Shown here in pieces: positions 7,334 through 15,982 of a stretch of 64,000 nt of DNA; position 1 is the stretch's first letter, and each line of letters opens with the position of its first letter. Made by a program: the position numbers and the translations under genes. Origin of the DNA: Oscillospiraceae bacterium (lineage in GTDB: Bacteria > Bacillota > Clostridia > Oscillospirales > Oscillospiraceae); NCBI GenBank assembly GCA_017621795.1, contig JAGASJ010000019.1:1-64000 (forward strand), given 5' to 3'. The notes below the pieces were generated by a model. The model saw only the letters and a list, made by a program, of their open reading frames with translations. It was not told the DNA's origin and searched no databases.

Positions 7334-8007
7334 AGCTGATACCCACCCATTCTGTCACTGGCGATCAAGCCGTCGTTGATCACAATGACACGCTTTTGAA
7401 ACCGTTCCACCAGATCCTGCTCATGGGTGACCACCAGCATGGTTGTACCCAGGGCATTGATCTCCTGCAAAAGGCTCATAATTTCCACAGAACGGGCAGG
7501 GTCTAAGTTACCGGTCGGCTCGTCGGCAATAATGGTAGAAGGATTATTCACCAAGGCTCTGGCAATCGCCAAACGCTGCTGCTCACCGCCGGAAAGAGTG
7601 TTGGGGTAGCGGCTGCTCTTATTCTCCAGCCCAACAAGCTCCAACACGTAGGGGATGCGCTCCTTGATATCCTTCTCCCGCGCGCCAACCACACGCATGG
7701 CAAACGCCACGTTATCATATACCGTCATATCCTGAATCAGGCGAAAATCCTGAAACACCACGCCTACGGTGCGGCGCATAAAGGGCAATTCCTTTTTACG
7801 GATGCGCTCCAAAGAGTAGCCGTTGACATGCACTGTACCGGAGGTGGGACGAAGCTCACCGGTGATCAACCGAATAATGGTGGACTTTCCCGAACCGGAA
7901 GGGCCGACCAAATATGCAAATTCGCCGTCCTCGATCTGCATCGACACACCACGCAGAGCCTGATTGCCCTCAGAATAGGACTTCACCACGTTGTTAAATT
8001 CAATCAT
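7330..8007 (-). CDS. ftsE: Cell-division ABC transporter ATPase FtsE
   Basis: The ATP-binding subunit of FtsEX. It has Walker A GPSGSGKST, the ABC signature LSGGEQQR, Walker B IIADEPTG and an H-loop VVTHE. The start at ATG 8007 has GGAGAG about 9 bases upstream and gives 225 residues, the usual size; a start at 8028 would add seven residues. The gene is transcribed from a consensus promoter at 8077-8105 and heads a five-gene run (ftsE, ftsX, M23, small peptide, S41). Confidence 0.96.
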   Translation of the reverse strand: MIEFNNVVKSYSEGNQALRGVSMQIEDGEFAYLVGPSGSGKSTIIRLITGELRPTSGTVHVNGYSLERIRKKELPFMRRTVGVVFQDFRLIQDMTVYDNVAFAMRVVGAREKDIKERIPYVLELVGLENKSSRYPNTLSGGEQQRLAIARALVNNPSTIIADEPTGNLDPARSVEIMSLLQEINALGTTMLVVTHEQDLVERFQKRVIVINDGLIASDRMGGYQL

Positions 8008-8076
8008 CTGTATTTCTCTCCATACCAAATCGGGAAGCTTTGCCTGCTGGCACTTCTACCCATCTTAAGTAACAAG

Positions 8077-8105
8077 ATTGTAACACATTTTGCATACACT
8101 GTCAA
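8077..8105 (-). promoter_or_regulatory. Promoter of the ftsEX operon
   Basis: On the minus strand, TTGACA (8100-8105), a 17-base spacer and TACAAT (8077-8082); a near-consensus sigma-A site. Confidence 0.85.
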
Positions 8106-8153
8106 CGCAATCCCCGTGAAAAAGACCATATTCCCAAACATTTCACATTTTAC

Positions 8154-8192
8154 ACAAAAATGGGGAATGCAGGTCTCCCCCACATTCCCCAT
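8154..8192 (-). terminator. Terminator of the murT-gatD pair
   Basis: A 10-base stem (ATGGGGAATG and complement) followed on the minus strand by TTTTTG, 14 bases after the GatD-like gene stop. Confidence 0.75.
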
Positions 8193-8205
8193 AAATCGTC
8201 CACTA

Positions 8206-8913
8206 TCAGAATTTTACTTCCGGGTCGGAAAATTCCCGGACCCGCTGGCGGTAGGCGTCCATTGCCTGCTCCTTAAATGCTGCCTCTGCCTGCTCCCCGC
8301 TGAGACTTATAAAATACTCACAGAACAGGGGATTTAAAGGCAGGATCGGGCCAAGCAGATTGGTGCCGATCAGATTGTGTACACGGAAGCCCTCCAGCTT
8401 GCTCTTTTTATTCAGGCCGTCGCCGCGGCGTACCTGCAGGAAGTAGTTTTGGCTGTTATCGCCCTGCATAAAGCTGAACTGGCTGCGGAAGCCCACGATC
8501 TGCATGCCCTCAAAGTCTGCCAGCACCTTGCCGTTATAGCGGTTAAAATAGTCGGTCTCTACAGTCAGATCCACCAAGCCCAAGCCGTCAATCTCCGTTT
8601 CCTCGGTCTTATAGGTGATGTGCTTACAGAAGATCTCCCCGGCGTTGCCGGTTGCCAAAATGGGCACGTCTTTTTCTACCAGCTCCTTCAAGCGGGCGGT
8701 ATAAGGGCGCAGCTTTTCGATCACACGGCGCTGGATCCGTTCGCTCATTGCGCCGATATAAATCAGATCCGGCGTATGCTCTGCAAAATACGGCTCGTCT
8801 GTCAGCGCGGTATGCACAAACTGAGCACCGGGCAAGGTGGCCTGCAGATAGTGCACGTTCTGACCGTCTCCGTACAGGCTACAGACTTCTTCAAACAATA
8901 TTTCCACGACCAT
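8206..8913 (-). CDS. GatD-like amidotransferase partner of MurT, catalytic residues missing
   Basis: A CobB/CobQ-type class I glutamine amidotransferase fold of 235 residues, placed 2 bases after the MurT gene like gatD elsewhere. GatD normally supplies ammonia from glutamine so that MurT can amidate lipid II D-Glu. Here the nucleophile-elbow region reads ILATGNAGEIF instead of the usual LAICGGYQ, so Cys is absent. The C-terminal His motif (YLHGP in GatD) reads NLLGP. Flanking features such as GLGLVD and GPILPLNP are kept, so the fold is recognisable. It is probably a structural or regulatory pseudo-glutaminase; the pair may use free ammonia or do a different job. Confidence 0.75.
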   Translation of the reverse strand: MVVEILFEEVCSLYGDGQNVHYLQATLPGAQFVHTALTDEPYFAEHTPDLIYIGAMSERIQRRVIEKLRPYTARLKELVEKDVPILATGNAGEIFCKHITYKTEETEIDGLGLVDLTVETDYFNRYNGKVLADFEGMQIVGFRSQFSFMQGDNSQNYFLQVRRGDGLNKKSKLEGFRVHNLIGTNLLGPILPLNPLFCEYFISLSGEQAEAAFKEQAMDAYRQRVREFSDPEVKF

Positions 8914-8915
8914 CC

Positions 8916-10286
8916 TTACACACCCCTCTCTCCCCGATCCTTCAGCACCGCCTTTACCATAGCGGCCTCATCGGCTCTGTACATTTCAAACAGCACCATA
9001 ATGTGCTTGCTCGCCGCTGTATCAATGGCATTTGCACCGTCTTTTGCGGATTCCATACAGCGGATCTTCCCGGCATCCACGCCCGCCAGCAGTGCCCGCA
9101 AATAGTGATCCTTACACCGGGGGCCGGCAAACACGATCTGACGGATGGAATCATCCTTCAGGGCGCGGTAATCGCAGTCGTACAGCCAGCAGGTGCTCTC
9201 GGAATTGCCGATGTTGTCGTCCTTATCATCCACGATCAAAAGCAGCGCCTTATCCGGGTCTGATACCTTGGCGGCATAGTCGTAGCAACGGGCGCAGGCA
9301 ATGGGATTTTGGCCCTTGGCCATCAGCATCGTGATGTGCAGATCCCCTGCGTCCAGCTGCTCGTAGCGGGTTTTTACGATCTTGCTGTCGGCAAAGCCCT
9401 TGGAGATCTGCTCCGGACTCAGACCGATTTCCGTCAGCACCGCGATCGCGCCACAGAAATTGTAGGCGTTGACAATGTTGTCGTTGATCAGGGTGTAGGT
9501 GTGGTATTCCTCCCCGTGACGAAGGGTAAAGGTGTTTTTCTCGCGGTCGATTTCCGTGACGCAGTAATCCGGCACCGGGGACTTTAAGCCGCATTTGGGG
9601 CAGTAGTGTCTGCCGATGTGATTATAGCGCACATACACACTTTGCAGCAGCTCGCCGCACCGGGGGCAGTACACAATATCCCGAATGTGCTGGGGCTGGG
9701 ATGTTTGGGGAATCTCTGCCTCCAAGCCAAAATAAACCCGTTCCTGCCCCTTCGTACCTAAGCCGGAGGCGATCAGATCATCGCTATTGAGCACCAGCTT
9801 CGTGGATGCAGGCAGTGCCTTGTCCACAATGAACTGAATAAACTCCGTATGGGCATTGCGCTTGATGGAATCCCGCATCAGGTTGTTGCACAGCAAATAG
9901 TCCGGCTTCATATACGGATAGATCCGCAGAGAACTGCGCTCATCCACCTCTAAAACCGCAATATCCTTCTTGGGCTTGCCGCTGAGCTTTGTATCCGCCA
10001 CCAGCGCAGAAATAATACCCGCCTGCACGTTGGAGCCAAAGCTGTTGTTGGTCACACTGTAGCCGTTATCCTGCAAAATCGAGGTGAGCAGATTGCTCAC
10101 TGTGGTCTTACCGTTGGTACCGGTGACCGCGATCACGGTTTTGGGCGGGGTCATATAGGAAAGAAAGTTTTTGCACAGCTTTTCTGCCAGCTTGCCGGGC
10201 AGAAAGGTGGCGTTGCGCCCTAAAAGCCGCATCGCGGTTTGCGCGCCCTTTGCCACATACAGGGCCATAAAATACTTTATCTTCAT
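8916..10286 (-). CDS. murT: MurT-like Mur ligase (lipid II amidation or related)
   Basis: A 456-residue Mur-ligase-family enzyme with P-loop VTGTNGKTT (about 57), central ligase domain and C-terminal DUF1727-like region. A zinc-ribbon insert has two Cys pairs (CPRCG and CPKCG, about 205-230), a MurT hallmark. MurT with GatD converts D-Glu to D-isoGln in lipid II at the cytoplasmic membrane face. The start at 10286 has GAGGT 7 bases upstream. The downstream partner lacks glutaminase residues, so the amide donor is uncertain. Confidence 0.88.
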   Translation of the reverse strand: MKIKYFMALYVAKGAQTAMRLLGRNATFLPGKLAEKLCKNFLSYMTPPKTVIAVTGTNGKTTVSNLLTSILQDNGYSVTNNSFGSNVQAGIISALVADTKLSGKPKKDIAVLEVDERSSLRIYPYMKPDYLLCNNLMRDSIKRNAHTEFIQFIVDKALPASTKLVLNSDDLIASGLGTKGQERVYFGLEAEIPQTSQPQHIRDIVYCPRCGELLQSVYVRYNHIGRHYCPKCGLKSPVPDYCVTEIDREKNTFTLRHGEEYHTYTLINDNIVNAYNFCGAIAVLTEIGLSPEQISKGFADSKIVKTRYEQLDAGDLHITMLMAKGQNPIACARCYDYAAKVSDPDKALLLIVDDKDDNIGNSESTCWLYDCDYRALKDDSIRQIVFAGPRCKDHYLRALLAGVDAGKIRCMESAKDGANAIDTAASKHIMVLFEMYRADEAAMVKAVLKDRGERGV

Positions 10287-10303
10287 TGTATTACCTCATA
10301 CTT

Positions 10304-10338
10304 AAGGGGTTGCCTCAGTAAAAGACAACCCCTTTTTT
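10304..10338. terminator. Bidirectional terminator-like hairpin between ectB-like gene and murT
   Basis: AAGGGGTTG pairs with CAACCCCTT across a 13-base loop, with TTTTTT on the plus side and an A-run before it on the minus side. It probably limits read-through between the aminotransferase gene and murT. Confidence 0.55.
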
Positions 10339-10339
10339 C

Positions 10340-11590
10340 TTACAGAATTTCCGCAATTGCCTTCTTCACACGGCGCAGACCTTCCAGCAGCAGCTCATCG
10401 GAAATGGTCAGCGCAGGCATCAGCTTCAGCACGCTGTTATCCCGGCCTACACGCTCGGCAATGACGCCGTTGCGGAAGCAGGCGCCCACCAGTGCCTTCA
10501 CAGGATCACCGGGGAATGCGCCAAAGTCGATACCCCACAAAAGGCCGATGCCACGGTGGCTCAGGCGGCTGTCCATAGGGCAGATCTCCTCCGCAATAAA
10601 CTTGTTCACCAGCTCACCCTTGCGGCGCACCTCAGCGTCCAAGCCATTTTCTACAAAGTACTTCATACCCTCCAGGCCCGCAACCAATGCCAGCTGATTG
10701 CCCCGGAAGGTGCCGGTGTGCTGACCGGGCTCCCAAATATCCAGCTCCGGCTTAAACAGCACCATTGCAAGAGGCATACCGCAACCGCCGATGGACTTGG
10801 AAATGGTGACCATATCGGGAATGATGCCTGCACGCTCAAAGGAGAAGAAATAGCCGCAGCGGCCAATACCTGCCTGAATATCGTCCACGATCAGCAGTAT
10901 ATCGTGCTGATCGCACAGCTGACGCAGTCTCTGCAGCCACTGCACATCAAAGGCATAGATGCCGCCGTCTGCCTGCACAGACTCCAAAATAATTGCCGCA
11001 GGCTTCTCTACACCGGAATGATCGTCGGTGATCAGGCGCTCCATATAAGCGATCGTATCCAGCTCCGGGAACATATAGGGGGCAGGAATATGGGTCACAT
11101 TGTTCAGTGGGATACCTGCGCCCTCACGGGAGCAGCGATCGGTGGTCAGAGAGACTGCCCCCAAGGTCATACCGTGGAACGCGCCCATCAGTGCAAAAAT
11201 ATTGCTGCGGCCCTTTACCTTGCGCGCCAGCTTTACCGCGGCTTCCACCGCATTGGTACCGGTAGGACCTGCGAACTGGACCTTATAGTTCATCCCACGG
11301 GGCGCTAAAATATGATTTTGAAAGAACTCCAAAAAGGCCCGCTTGGGAGCTGTGTACATATCCATAGAGTGCACAATGCCGTCGCTTTCCAGATAAGCGA
11401 TCATGGCCTTGTTCATCATATCGGGATTGTGGCCGAAATTCAGCGCACCTGCGCCTGCAAAAAAGTCAATATACTCTTTGCCGTTCTCGTCTGTCATCAC
11501 AGAGCCCTTGGCCTTGGTGAAAACAGTGGGAAAGCTACGGCAGTAGGAACGGACGTTCGATTCTACATTTTCAAAAATAGAGGTATTCAT
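10340..11590 (-). CDS. Class III aminotransferase, diaminobutyrate-2-oxoglutarate type (EctB-like)
   Basis: A PLP enzyme of 416 residues. The N terminus (FENVESNVRSYCRSFP) and FFAGAGALNFGHN match the EctB/DABA aminotransferase group, which makes L-2,4-diaminobutyrate from aspartate semialdehyde and glutamate. The PLP lysine is in ISKSIGG and the cofactor Asp is in LIVDDIQAG. There is no ectA or ectC nearby, so ectoine synthesis is not indicated. Diaminobutyrate for a peptide, polyamine or cell-wall use is possible. It stands alone between a hairpin and an intergenic repeat. Confidence 0.85.
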   Translation of the reverse strand: MNTSIFENVESNVRSYCRSFPTVFTKAKGSVMTDENGKEYIDFFAGAGALNFGHNPDMMNKAMIAYLESDGIVHSMDMYTAPKRAFLEFFQNHILAPRGMNYKVQFAGPTGTNAVEAAVKLARKVKGRSNIFALMGAFHGMTLGAVSLTTDRCSREGAGIPLNNVTHIPAPYMFPELDTIAYMERLITDDHSGVEKPAAIILESVQADGGIYAFDVQWLQRLRQLCDQHDILLIVDDIQAGIGRCGYFFSFERAGIIPDMVTISKSIGGCGMPLAMVLFKPELDIWEPGQHTGTFRGNQLALVAGLEGMKYFVENGLDAEVRRKGELVNKFIAEEICPMDSRLSHRGIGLLWGIDFGAFPGDPVKALVGACFRNGVIAERVGRDNSVLKLMPALTISDELLLEGLRRVKKAIAEIL

Positions 11591-11731
11591 CCCATACTCC
11601 TCCTATTATTTATGCTTTAGCAACCGATATTCTACCACATCACCGATTTAAAATCAACCTTTATCCATAATTTCTTTACAAAAGCAGAGAAATAAACCGG
11701 TTTTTGTTATATTTTCCTTATAAGCAAAAAA

Positions 11732-11898
11732 GGCTCCCTCTGACGAGGGAGCTGGCTAATTGCCGATTTTAGGCAATTAGACTGAGGGAGAGAAATAGCA
11801 GGAAGTCTAACCATATTGTATAGACTTTTCTGAACTTTTCAGGTCTTCTCTCCCCCAGTCAGCCTGCTCGGCTGACAGCCCCCTCGTCAGAGGGGGCC
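11732..11898. repeat. MITE-like inverted-repeat element, copy 1
   Basis: About 25-base imperfect terminal inverted repeats (left end GGCTCCCTCTGACGAGGG, right end matching in reverse) enclose about 115 non-coding bases that contain their own small palindromes. A related copy lies at 59161-59303. The rest of the 360-base gap (11591-11731 and 11899-11954) shows no gene; 11932-11950 is a GC hairpin. Confidence 0.6.
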
Positions 11899-11954
11899 AA
11901 GGGGAAAGGTGCTTTTTTGACAGGCTGAGTCGTGCCGCAAGCGGCACGCCAATT

Positions 11955-12134
11955 TTACTGTTTTTCGTGCTGTGTCCCGAAATAGAAGGACACCACCATG
12001 GAAATAATCACCATCACGTGATCCGGTGAGATCTTATCCGTCATCGCCAAAACAGCAAACACAACGGTCACCACCAGCGTCACAATGGTCTTCACCTTGA
12101 TCAGGTTTGCGAAGTTTTCTAAAATCTTTTTCAT
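11955..12134 (-). CDS. Holin-like 59-residue membrane protein
   Basis: A small protein with two hydrophobic helices (about 17-30 and 39-53) joined by a short turn containing TDKISPDH. It has a Lys-rich N terminus and ends GTQHEKQ, the layout of small clostridial phage holins. GAGGAAAAT lies just upstream of ATG 12134. It is the last gene of the structural cluster, after the amidase and the XhlA-like protein, so it probably forms membrane holes or triggers lysis for particle release. Confidence 0.75.
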   Translation of the reverse strand: MKKILENFANLIKVKTIVTLVVTVVFAVLAMTDKISPDHVMVIISMVVSFYFGTQHEKQ

Positions 12135-12150
12135 ATTTTCCTCTTTCCTC

Positions 12151-12402
12151 TTACTGTGCCTGCTCTAAATTTTCCAGGCGGCGGCATATCGCCTCGATTT
12201 CATATTCCACCACCGGTATCCGCTGGGCAAAATTGTTGTGATGGCGCACCTCACGGGTCAGTGTTTCCAGCTTGGTCTCCATCACCGCCTGAGTAATTTC
12301 CTGCTTCCGGGCGGTTTTTCGGGCTGTCGCCATACAGGTCACAATGACCCCCGCAAGGGACAGCCCTCCTGTAATCAGCGCCACAAGAATTGCTTCTGTC
12401 AT
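12151..12402 (-). CDS. XhlA/BhlA-like lysis accessory protein
   Basis: 83 residues: one N-terminal membrane helix (about 5-25) followed by a charged, probably coiled-coil cytoplasmic part (REVRHHNNFAQRIPVVEYEIEAICRRLENLE). Such proteins sit between amidase and holin in many phages of Gram-positive bacteria and assist lysis. It starts 10 bases after the amidase stop and ends 16 bases before the holin gene. Confidence 0.65.
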   Translation of the reverse strand: MTEAILVALITGGLSLAGVIVTCMATARKTARKQEITQAVMETKLETLTREVRHHNNFAQRIPVVEYEIEAICRRLENLEQAQ

Positions 12403-12412
12403 CGTATTTTTT

Positions 12413-13114
12413 CTACTCCTGGCGCACAGTCAGGCATACATCCCTGCCCTGCAAAAGGTGGTTTTTGGCCATATTCAGGGCATTGTCCAGGTTTCGAAAC
12501 GCGCCGATCTGGCGGTTATCCTGCTCATCCACCACCCGATACATTGCTGTAAGCACCTGTGTGGGCGCCTCCTGCTCCGCTTCCCGGTAGGCTACGCCGA
12601 AGTGATCGCACACGCCCTTACAGACACACTCGGCAATGGTCTGCACATTTTCGATGATCCATTTGGCGGCATCCTTGTTGTCGTGAAATTCCGCTTCCAC
12701 ATACACCGCAGGTGCGGCGGTACGGTACATCTCGTAAAACTGGGGCTTGGGGGTGATGTTGTCACTTGTACCGGGCGTGACCGGTGCCAACGCATCATAG
12801 ACCGCCTTTGCCGCGTCATAGCTTTTGCCGGGCTTTGCGTAATAGAAAATCCGCGTGCCCGTAACCTGCGTATTAAAGGCGTTGGTGTGAATACACAGAT
12901 GCAGATCCGCACCCCATGCATTAGACTCCTTCACCCGATTGTACATCGCCTGTGACCCTTGCTCATAGCTGGTCTTCGCGTCAAAACCGCACCGCTGTAA
13001 AGCAGTCACAAGCAAGCCTGCGATTTTTTGGCACTGCACCATTTCGTTGGTGTCGCCGTATGCGTAGGTGTTGCCCCCCTGGTCGCTGGGGGAGACATAG
13101 ATTTTATATGCCAT
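12413..13114 (-). CDS. Phage N-acetylmuramoyl-L-alanine amidase (endolysin)
   Basis: An Amidase_3-type zinc hydrolase of 233 residues that cuts the amide bond between MurNAc and the peptide. The catalytic domain spans about 1-180. The zinc ligands are probably Glu in YEQG, His in LCIHTNAF and Glu/His in EAEFHDN. The C-terminal 50 residues, with YRVV and a GAFRNLDNALNMAKN-like SPOR motif, may bind the wall. No signal peptide, so release depends on the holin. AAGGAGG upstream of ATG 13114. Confidence 0.88.
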   Translation of the reverse strand: MAYKIYVSPSDQGGNTYAYGDTNEMVQCQKIAGLLVTALQRCGFDAKTSYEQGSQAMYNRVKESNAWGADLHLCIHTNAFNTQVTGTRIFYYAKPGKSYDAAKAVYDALAPVTPGTSDNITPKPQFYEMYRTAAPAVYVEAEFHDNKDAAKWIIENVQTIAECVCKGVCDHFGVAYREAEQEAPTQVLTAMYRVVDEQDNRQIGAFRNLDNALNMAKNHLLQGRDVCLTVRQE

Positions 13115-13168
13115 AAACGAATCCTCCTTACATTTTGTTTTGTTTTCCTAAACGGACAGACTTCCGCA

Positions 13169-14128
13169 TCACGCCAAAATCCACCCTTTTTCCGTGGCGA
13201 TCGCCTTTTCTTCATCTGTGAGCTTTGCAAGGTTTACTGCCCCCAATGTGCAGGTCAGTGCCGCACCCTCGGTGTTGTTCACCAGTGCCCTAAGAATGGA
13301 CAGCAGGCTGTCGTGGGTCAGCTTCGACGAATAGGAAAAGTTGATATCCTGCAGGATATCCCCCTCCACAACAATGTTTTCCAGGGCATAGCAGCCGTTG
13401 AATGCGGTATTTATGCCATACTGCAATTTCGTCTTGGGCGGTATAAATTTCTCAAAGGTCACCAGATTCCGCATTGCAAAGGCACGAGAAAGATTGGTCG
13501 CCTTGGATGTGTCAATGACCGGCATGCGGACAATGGCGTCTGAATTCTGCCAGGTTTGCAGAAAACTGACACAGTTGGACGTATCAAACTCCAGTCCCCG
13601 ATCCGTGAACAGTGCACCAAAATCCACTTCGCCGTCTACCCAATACGTAAATGCCTGCTGCAAAACTGTGGGCCTCATACTGTATTTAGGTTTAAAATTA
13701 TCCGCGGTCCATACCTGCTGTGCAGAGGATGGATTCCGAAATGCATAAGTGTAGTCCGTGCGTTCACCGTTATACTGAAGAGCATCCCAAAGGCGGTCAT
13801 ATTCCTCCTGTTTGCCTTCTTTTTTGCCCCTGTTGTACTCCTTCATCATTGCGACATTGGTGAGGAAATAGACATCCTCCTCCACTTCGGGATAATCGTA
13901 ATTACGATCGGAAAAGCACTTTTTCATAGCGGTGAGAATGCGTTTTTCTCCTATTGTTTCGCCTATTTTTATACCGGTTTCCCGATTTTCATCTGCAACT
14001 CTGGTAACACCGCCTGCCATTTCGCTGGGCTTATACCGCTTTTGGGTCAGCTCCTCCGAATACGCCTCTGCCCGCAAAAGATCGGCAATGGCCTGATAAT
14101 GCTCGCTGCTTGTTATGACCTTTGCCAT
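13169..14128 (-). CDS. Tail fibre-like protein with C-terminal leucine-rich-repeat region
   Basis: 319 residues. The N-terminal half resembles small tail-tip or fibre proteins (SSEHYQAIADLLRAE). The C-terminal half (about 170-319) has BspA/LRR_5-like repeats with patterns such as ATNLSRAFAM.NLVTFEKF and ends LTCTLGAVNLAKLTDEEKAIA, seen in phage LRR proteins. It probably helps recognise the host surface. Its ATG overlaps the stop of the 48-residue gene upstream. Substrate unknown. Confidence 0.65.
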   Translation of the reverse strand: MAKVITSSEHYQAIADLLRAEAYSEELTQKRYKPSEMAGGVTRVADENRETGIKIGETIGEKRILTAMKKCFSDRNYDYPEVEEDVYFLTNVAMMKEYNRGKKEGKQEEYDRLWDALQYNGERTDYTYAFRNPSSAQQVWTADNFKPKYSMRPTVLQQAFTYWVDGEVDFGALFTDRGLEFDTSNCVSFLQTWQNSDAIVRMPVIDTSKATNLSRAFAMRNLVTFEKFIPPKTKLQYGINTAFNGCYALENIVVEGDILQDINFSYSSKLTHDSLLSILRALVNNTEGAALTCTLGAVNLAKLTDEEKAIATEKGWILA

Positions 14129-14274
14129 CAGTACGCCACCTCATCCCCATCTGGCAGTGCCGCAAGCACCGCATCTTTTAGCTTTTGAATGATATTTTCA
14201 TCGGTAAGCTTTACCGCCTCCGGGTCGCTGATGGTATAGCGCACCCCGTTGACCGTTAATGTTTCTATTTTCAT
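14128..14274 (-). CDS. 48-residue phage tail-region protein
   Basis: A complete small frame MKIETLTVNG...DEVAY whose TGA overlaps the ATG of the LRR protein (ATGA). It starts 8 bases after the upstream baseplate-like gene. The YTISDPEAV segment is typical of short proteins next to phage tail fibres in Clostridia. Function unknown. Confidence 0.65.
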   Translation of the reverse strand: MKIETLTVNGVRYTISDPEAVKLTDENIIQKLKDAVLAALPDGDEVAY

Positions 14275-14282
14275 ATACGCTC

Positions 14283-15974
14283 CTAATCCTTCAGATACCA
14301 AAGCTGTACCGTGGCGGTCTGACCGCTGCAGTCATCCTCAGTATCCAAATAAATCCTCTGTGTATCTGCAAAAATTTCCACCCGGGGCGTATGCACACCC
14401 CCAAAGGGAATGGTCCTTCCTGCGCTGTCACTGCCGCTGCAGCCCAGGACCTTGGTGGCGGCAGTGTTGTGCGCCAGCGAATCTACCCCGCTGTTGGGCA
14501 TTGCGCCGAAGTTTAAAAGCTTGGTGTAGACGGTCTTTCCATCGTGCCGCTGGGGCGTTTCGTATTCCACATTCAAAAGCATCGGAAGGCTGATGCCCAG
14601 CTTTTCCAGTGCCTGTTTTTCTGTGGATGCTCCTGTACCGCCTGCACGGATATCCAAGGGAGTGTCCAGCATCACCGGCACGTGGAAGGCAAAATCCTGC
14701 TCCGACCAGTCAAACACCGGCACGCCCTTCCCCAATGTCAAGGTTTTTACCGCCTGTTCCAGGCAATCGGCAACCGTCACCTCGATCAGGAAGCTGCTCT
14801 CATAATCCAGATCCGTCAGCACCAGTTCCAAATAATACCGCCCGTTTTCCACCACCGGCGTAGCCTGTTGGGGTGATCCGCCGGCAATGCTGTAGGATAC
14901 ACACAGGGTATTTTCCGTCTGTCCAAAGCTACCGCAAAAGCACTCCCCCCGTACCGTCAGTCTGGCCCGGTTGCTTGCCGCACCCAAACGGGAAACGGTG
15001 GCATTATTGGTTAGTCGGCTGTAAGGAATCAGCCCACATTCCACCGTCTGCTGTGCCTCATAGCCACGGCTATCCACTGCGGAAAAACGAAAGCTGCTCC
15101 CCTCCACTGCCGAAAGCACATACTGCCCCTGTGAAAGGGTGTGCCCGTTCACCTGCTGCTTTACAATGCCTGCGCCGTTACGCCCGGTGGCTGCACAGTC
15201 GCAGAGGGCATTGCTGTGGAAGCGAATCAGGGTGTTTTCATCTCCTGTCAGCGCCAGGGTTTCCTCGTTTATATCCCGCACTGAACCGGAAAGCAGGGGC
15301 GCACATCGGTGCTCCTCGGCGGTAAAATCGCAGGTACAGCTTCGCTCTCCGATCAGGGATTCTGCGCTGTAGGTCCTGCACACAAAGGTGCACCTTCCCT
15401 GCTTCTCGTTGGGAATAGCGCTATAAAAGCTTTCAGGAACGGTAAAGTGCACCTGTTCCGCAGAAAAACGCTCCTCCTGCTCTACGCATTCGCCATCTCC
15501 ACCGATATACCCACTCAAGCCCCCAAAGGTATAATAAAGGCTGTGGGTGTAGCCACTGTTCATTTTCGGCAGTGTTACCGTGCACACGCCCTCTATAGCG
15601 CTGTCGGTGGCCACAGGCACTGTGGCCCGGGGGATCTGCGGAAGCTCCAATGTCTGCCGCAGCTCCACCACGCCTGCGGAGATGTGGGTATTCATCCAGG
15701 TCTGCACCTCCACAGTGGCATTTCCCAAGCTGTCGTGGGGTACGGTGTATTGGGTATCCACAACGGTTTTGGTGGTGCCCATGGGCAGCGTATAAGACAC
15801 CTCCTGCTTTACCGGTGTCTGTCCATTCACAGAAATCAGATAATAGGCGGTGCGTTCTGTCTCGTTGTAGCTGCCCCCAGTTTGGGTGGACTGCCATAAA
15901 ATACGCACTGTAGACGTATTTTCCTGCACATTTTGTGCCAGTGTCGTCACCGCCAAATGTTGATATACTGCCAT
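14283..15974 (-). CDS. DUF859-type siphophage minor structural protein
   Basis: 563 residues of mainly beta structure. The N-terminal Ig-like domains (QENTSTVRILWQS, TERTAYYLISVNG) are characteristic of DUF859 phage structural proteins. The C terminus has IRAGGTGASTEKQALEKLG, the trimer-stalk motif seen in baseplate or fibre proteins. It probably forms part of the tail-tip or fibre. The start at ATG 15974 has AGGAGG just upstream; an in-frame TTG at 15992 is less likely. Confidence 0.75.
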   Translation of the reverse strand: MAVYQHLAVTTLAQNVQENTSTVRILWQSTQTGGSYNETERTAYYLISVNGQTPVKQEVSYTLPMGTTKTVVDTQYTVPHDSLGNATVEVQTWMNTHISAGVVELRQTLELPQIPRATVPVATDSAIEGVCTVTLPKMNSGYTHSLYYTFGGLSGYIGGDGECVEQEERFSAEQVHFTVPESFYSAIPNEKQGRCTFVCRTYSAESLIGERSCTCDFTAEEHRCAPLLSGSVRDINEETLALTGDENTLIRFHSNALCDCAATGRNGAGIVKQQVNGHTLSQGQYVLSAVEGSSFRFSAVDSRGYEAQQTVECGLIPYSRLTNNATVSRLGAASNRARLTVRGECFCGSFGQTENTLCVSYSIAGGSPQQATPVVENGRYYLELVLTDLDYESSFLIEVTVADCLEQAVKTLTLGKGVPVFDWSEQDFAFHVPVMLDTPLDIRAGGTGASTEKQALEKLGISLPMLLNVEYETPQRHDGKTVYTKLLNFGAMPNSGVDSLAHNTAATKVLGCSGSDSAGRTIPFGGVHTPRVEIFADTQRIYLDTEDDCSGQTATVQLWYLKD

Positions 15975-15982
15975 CTCTCCTC

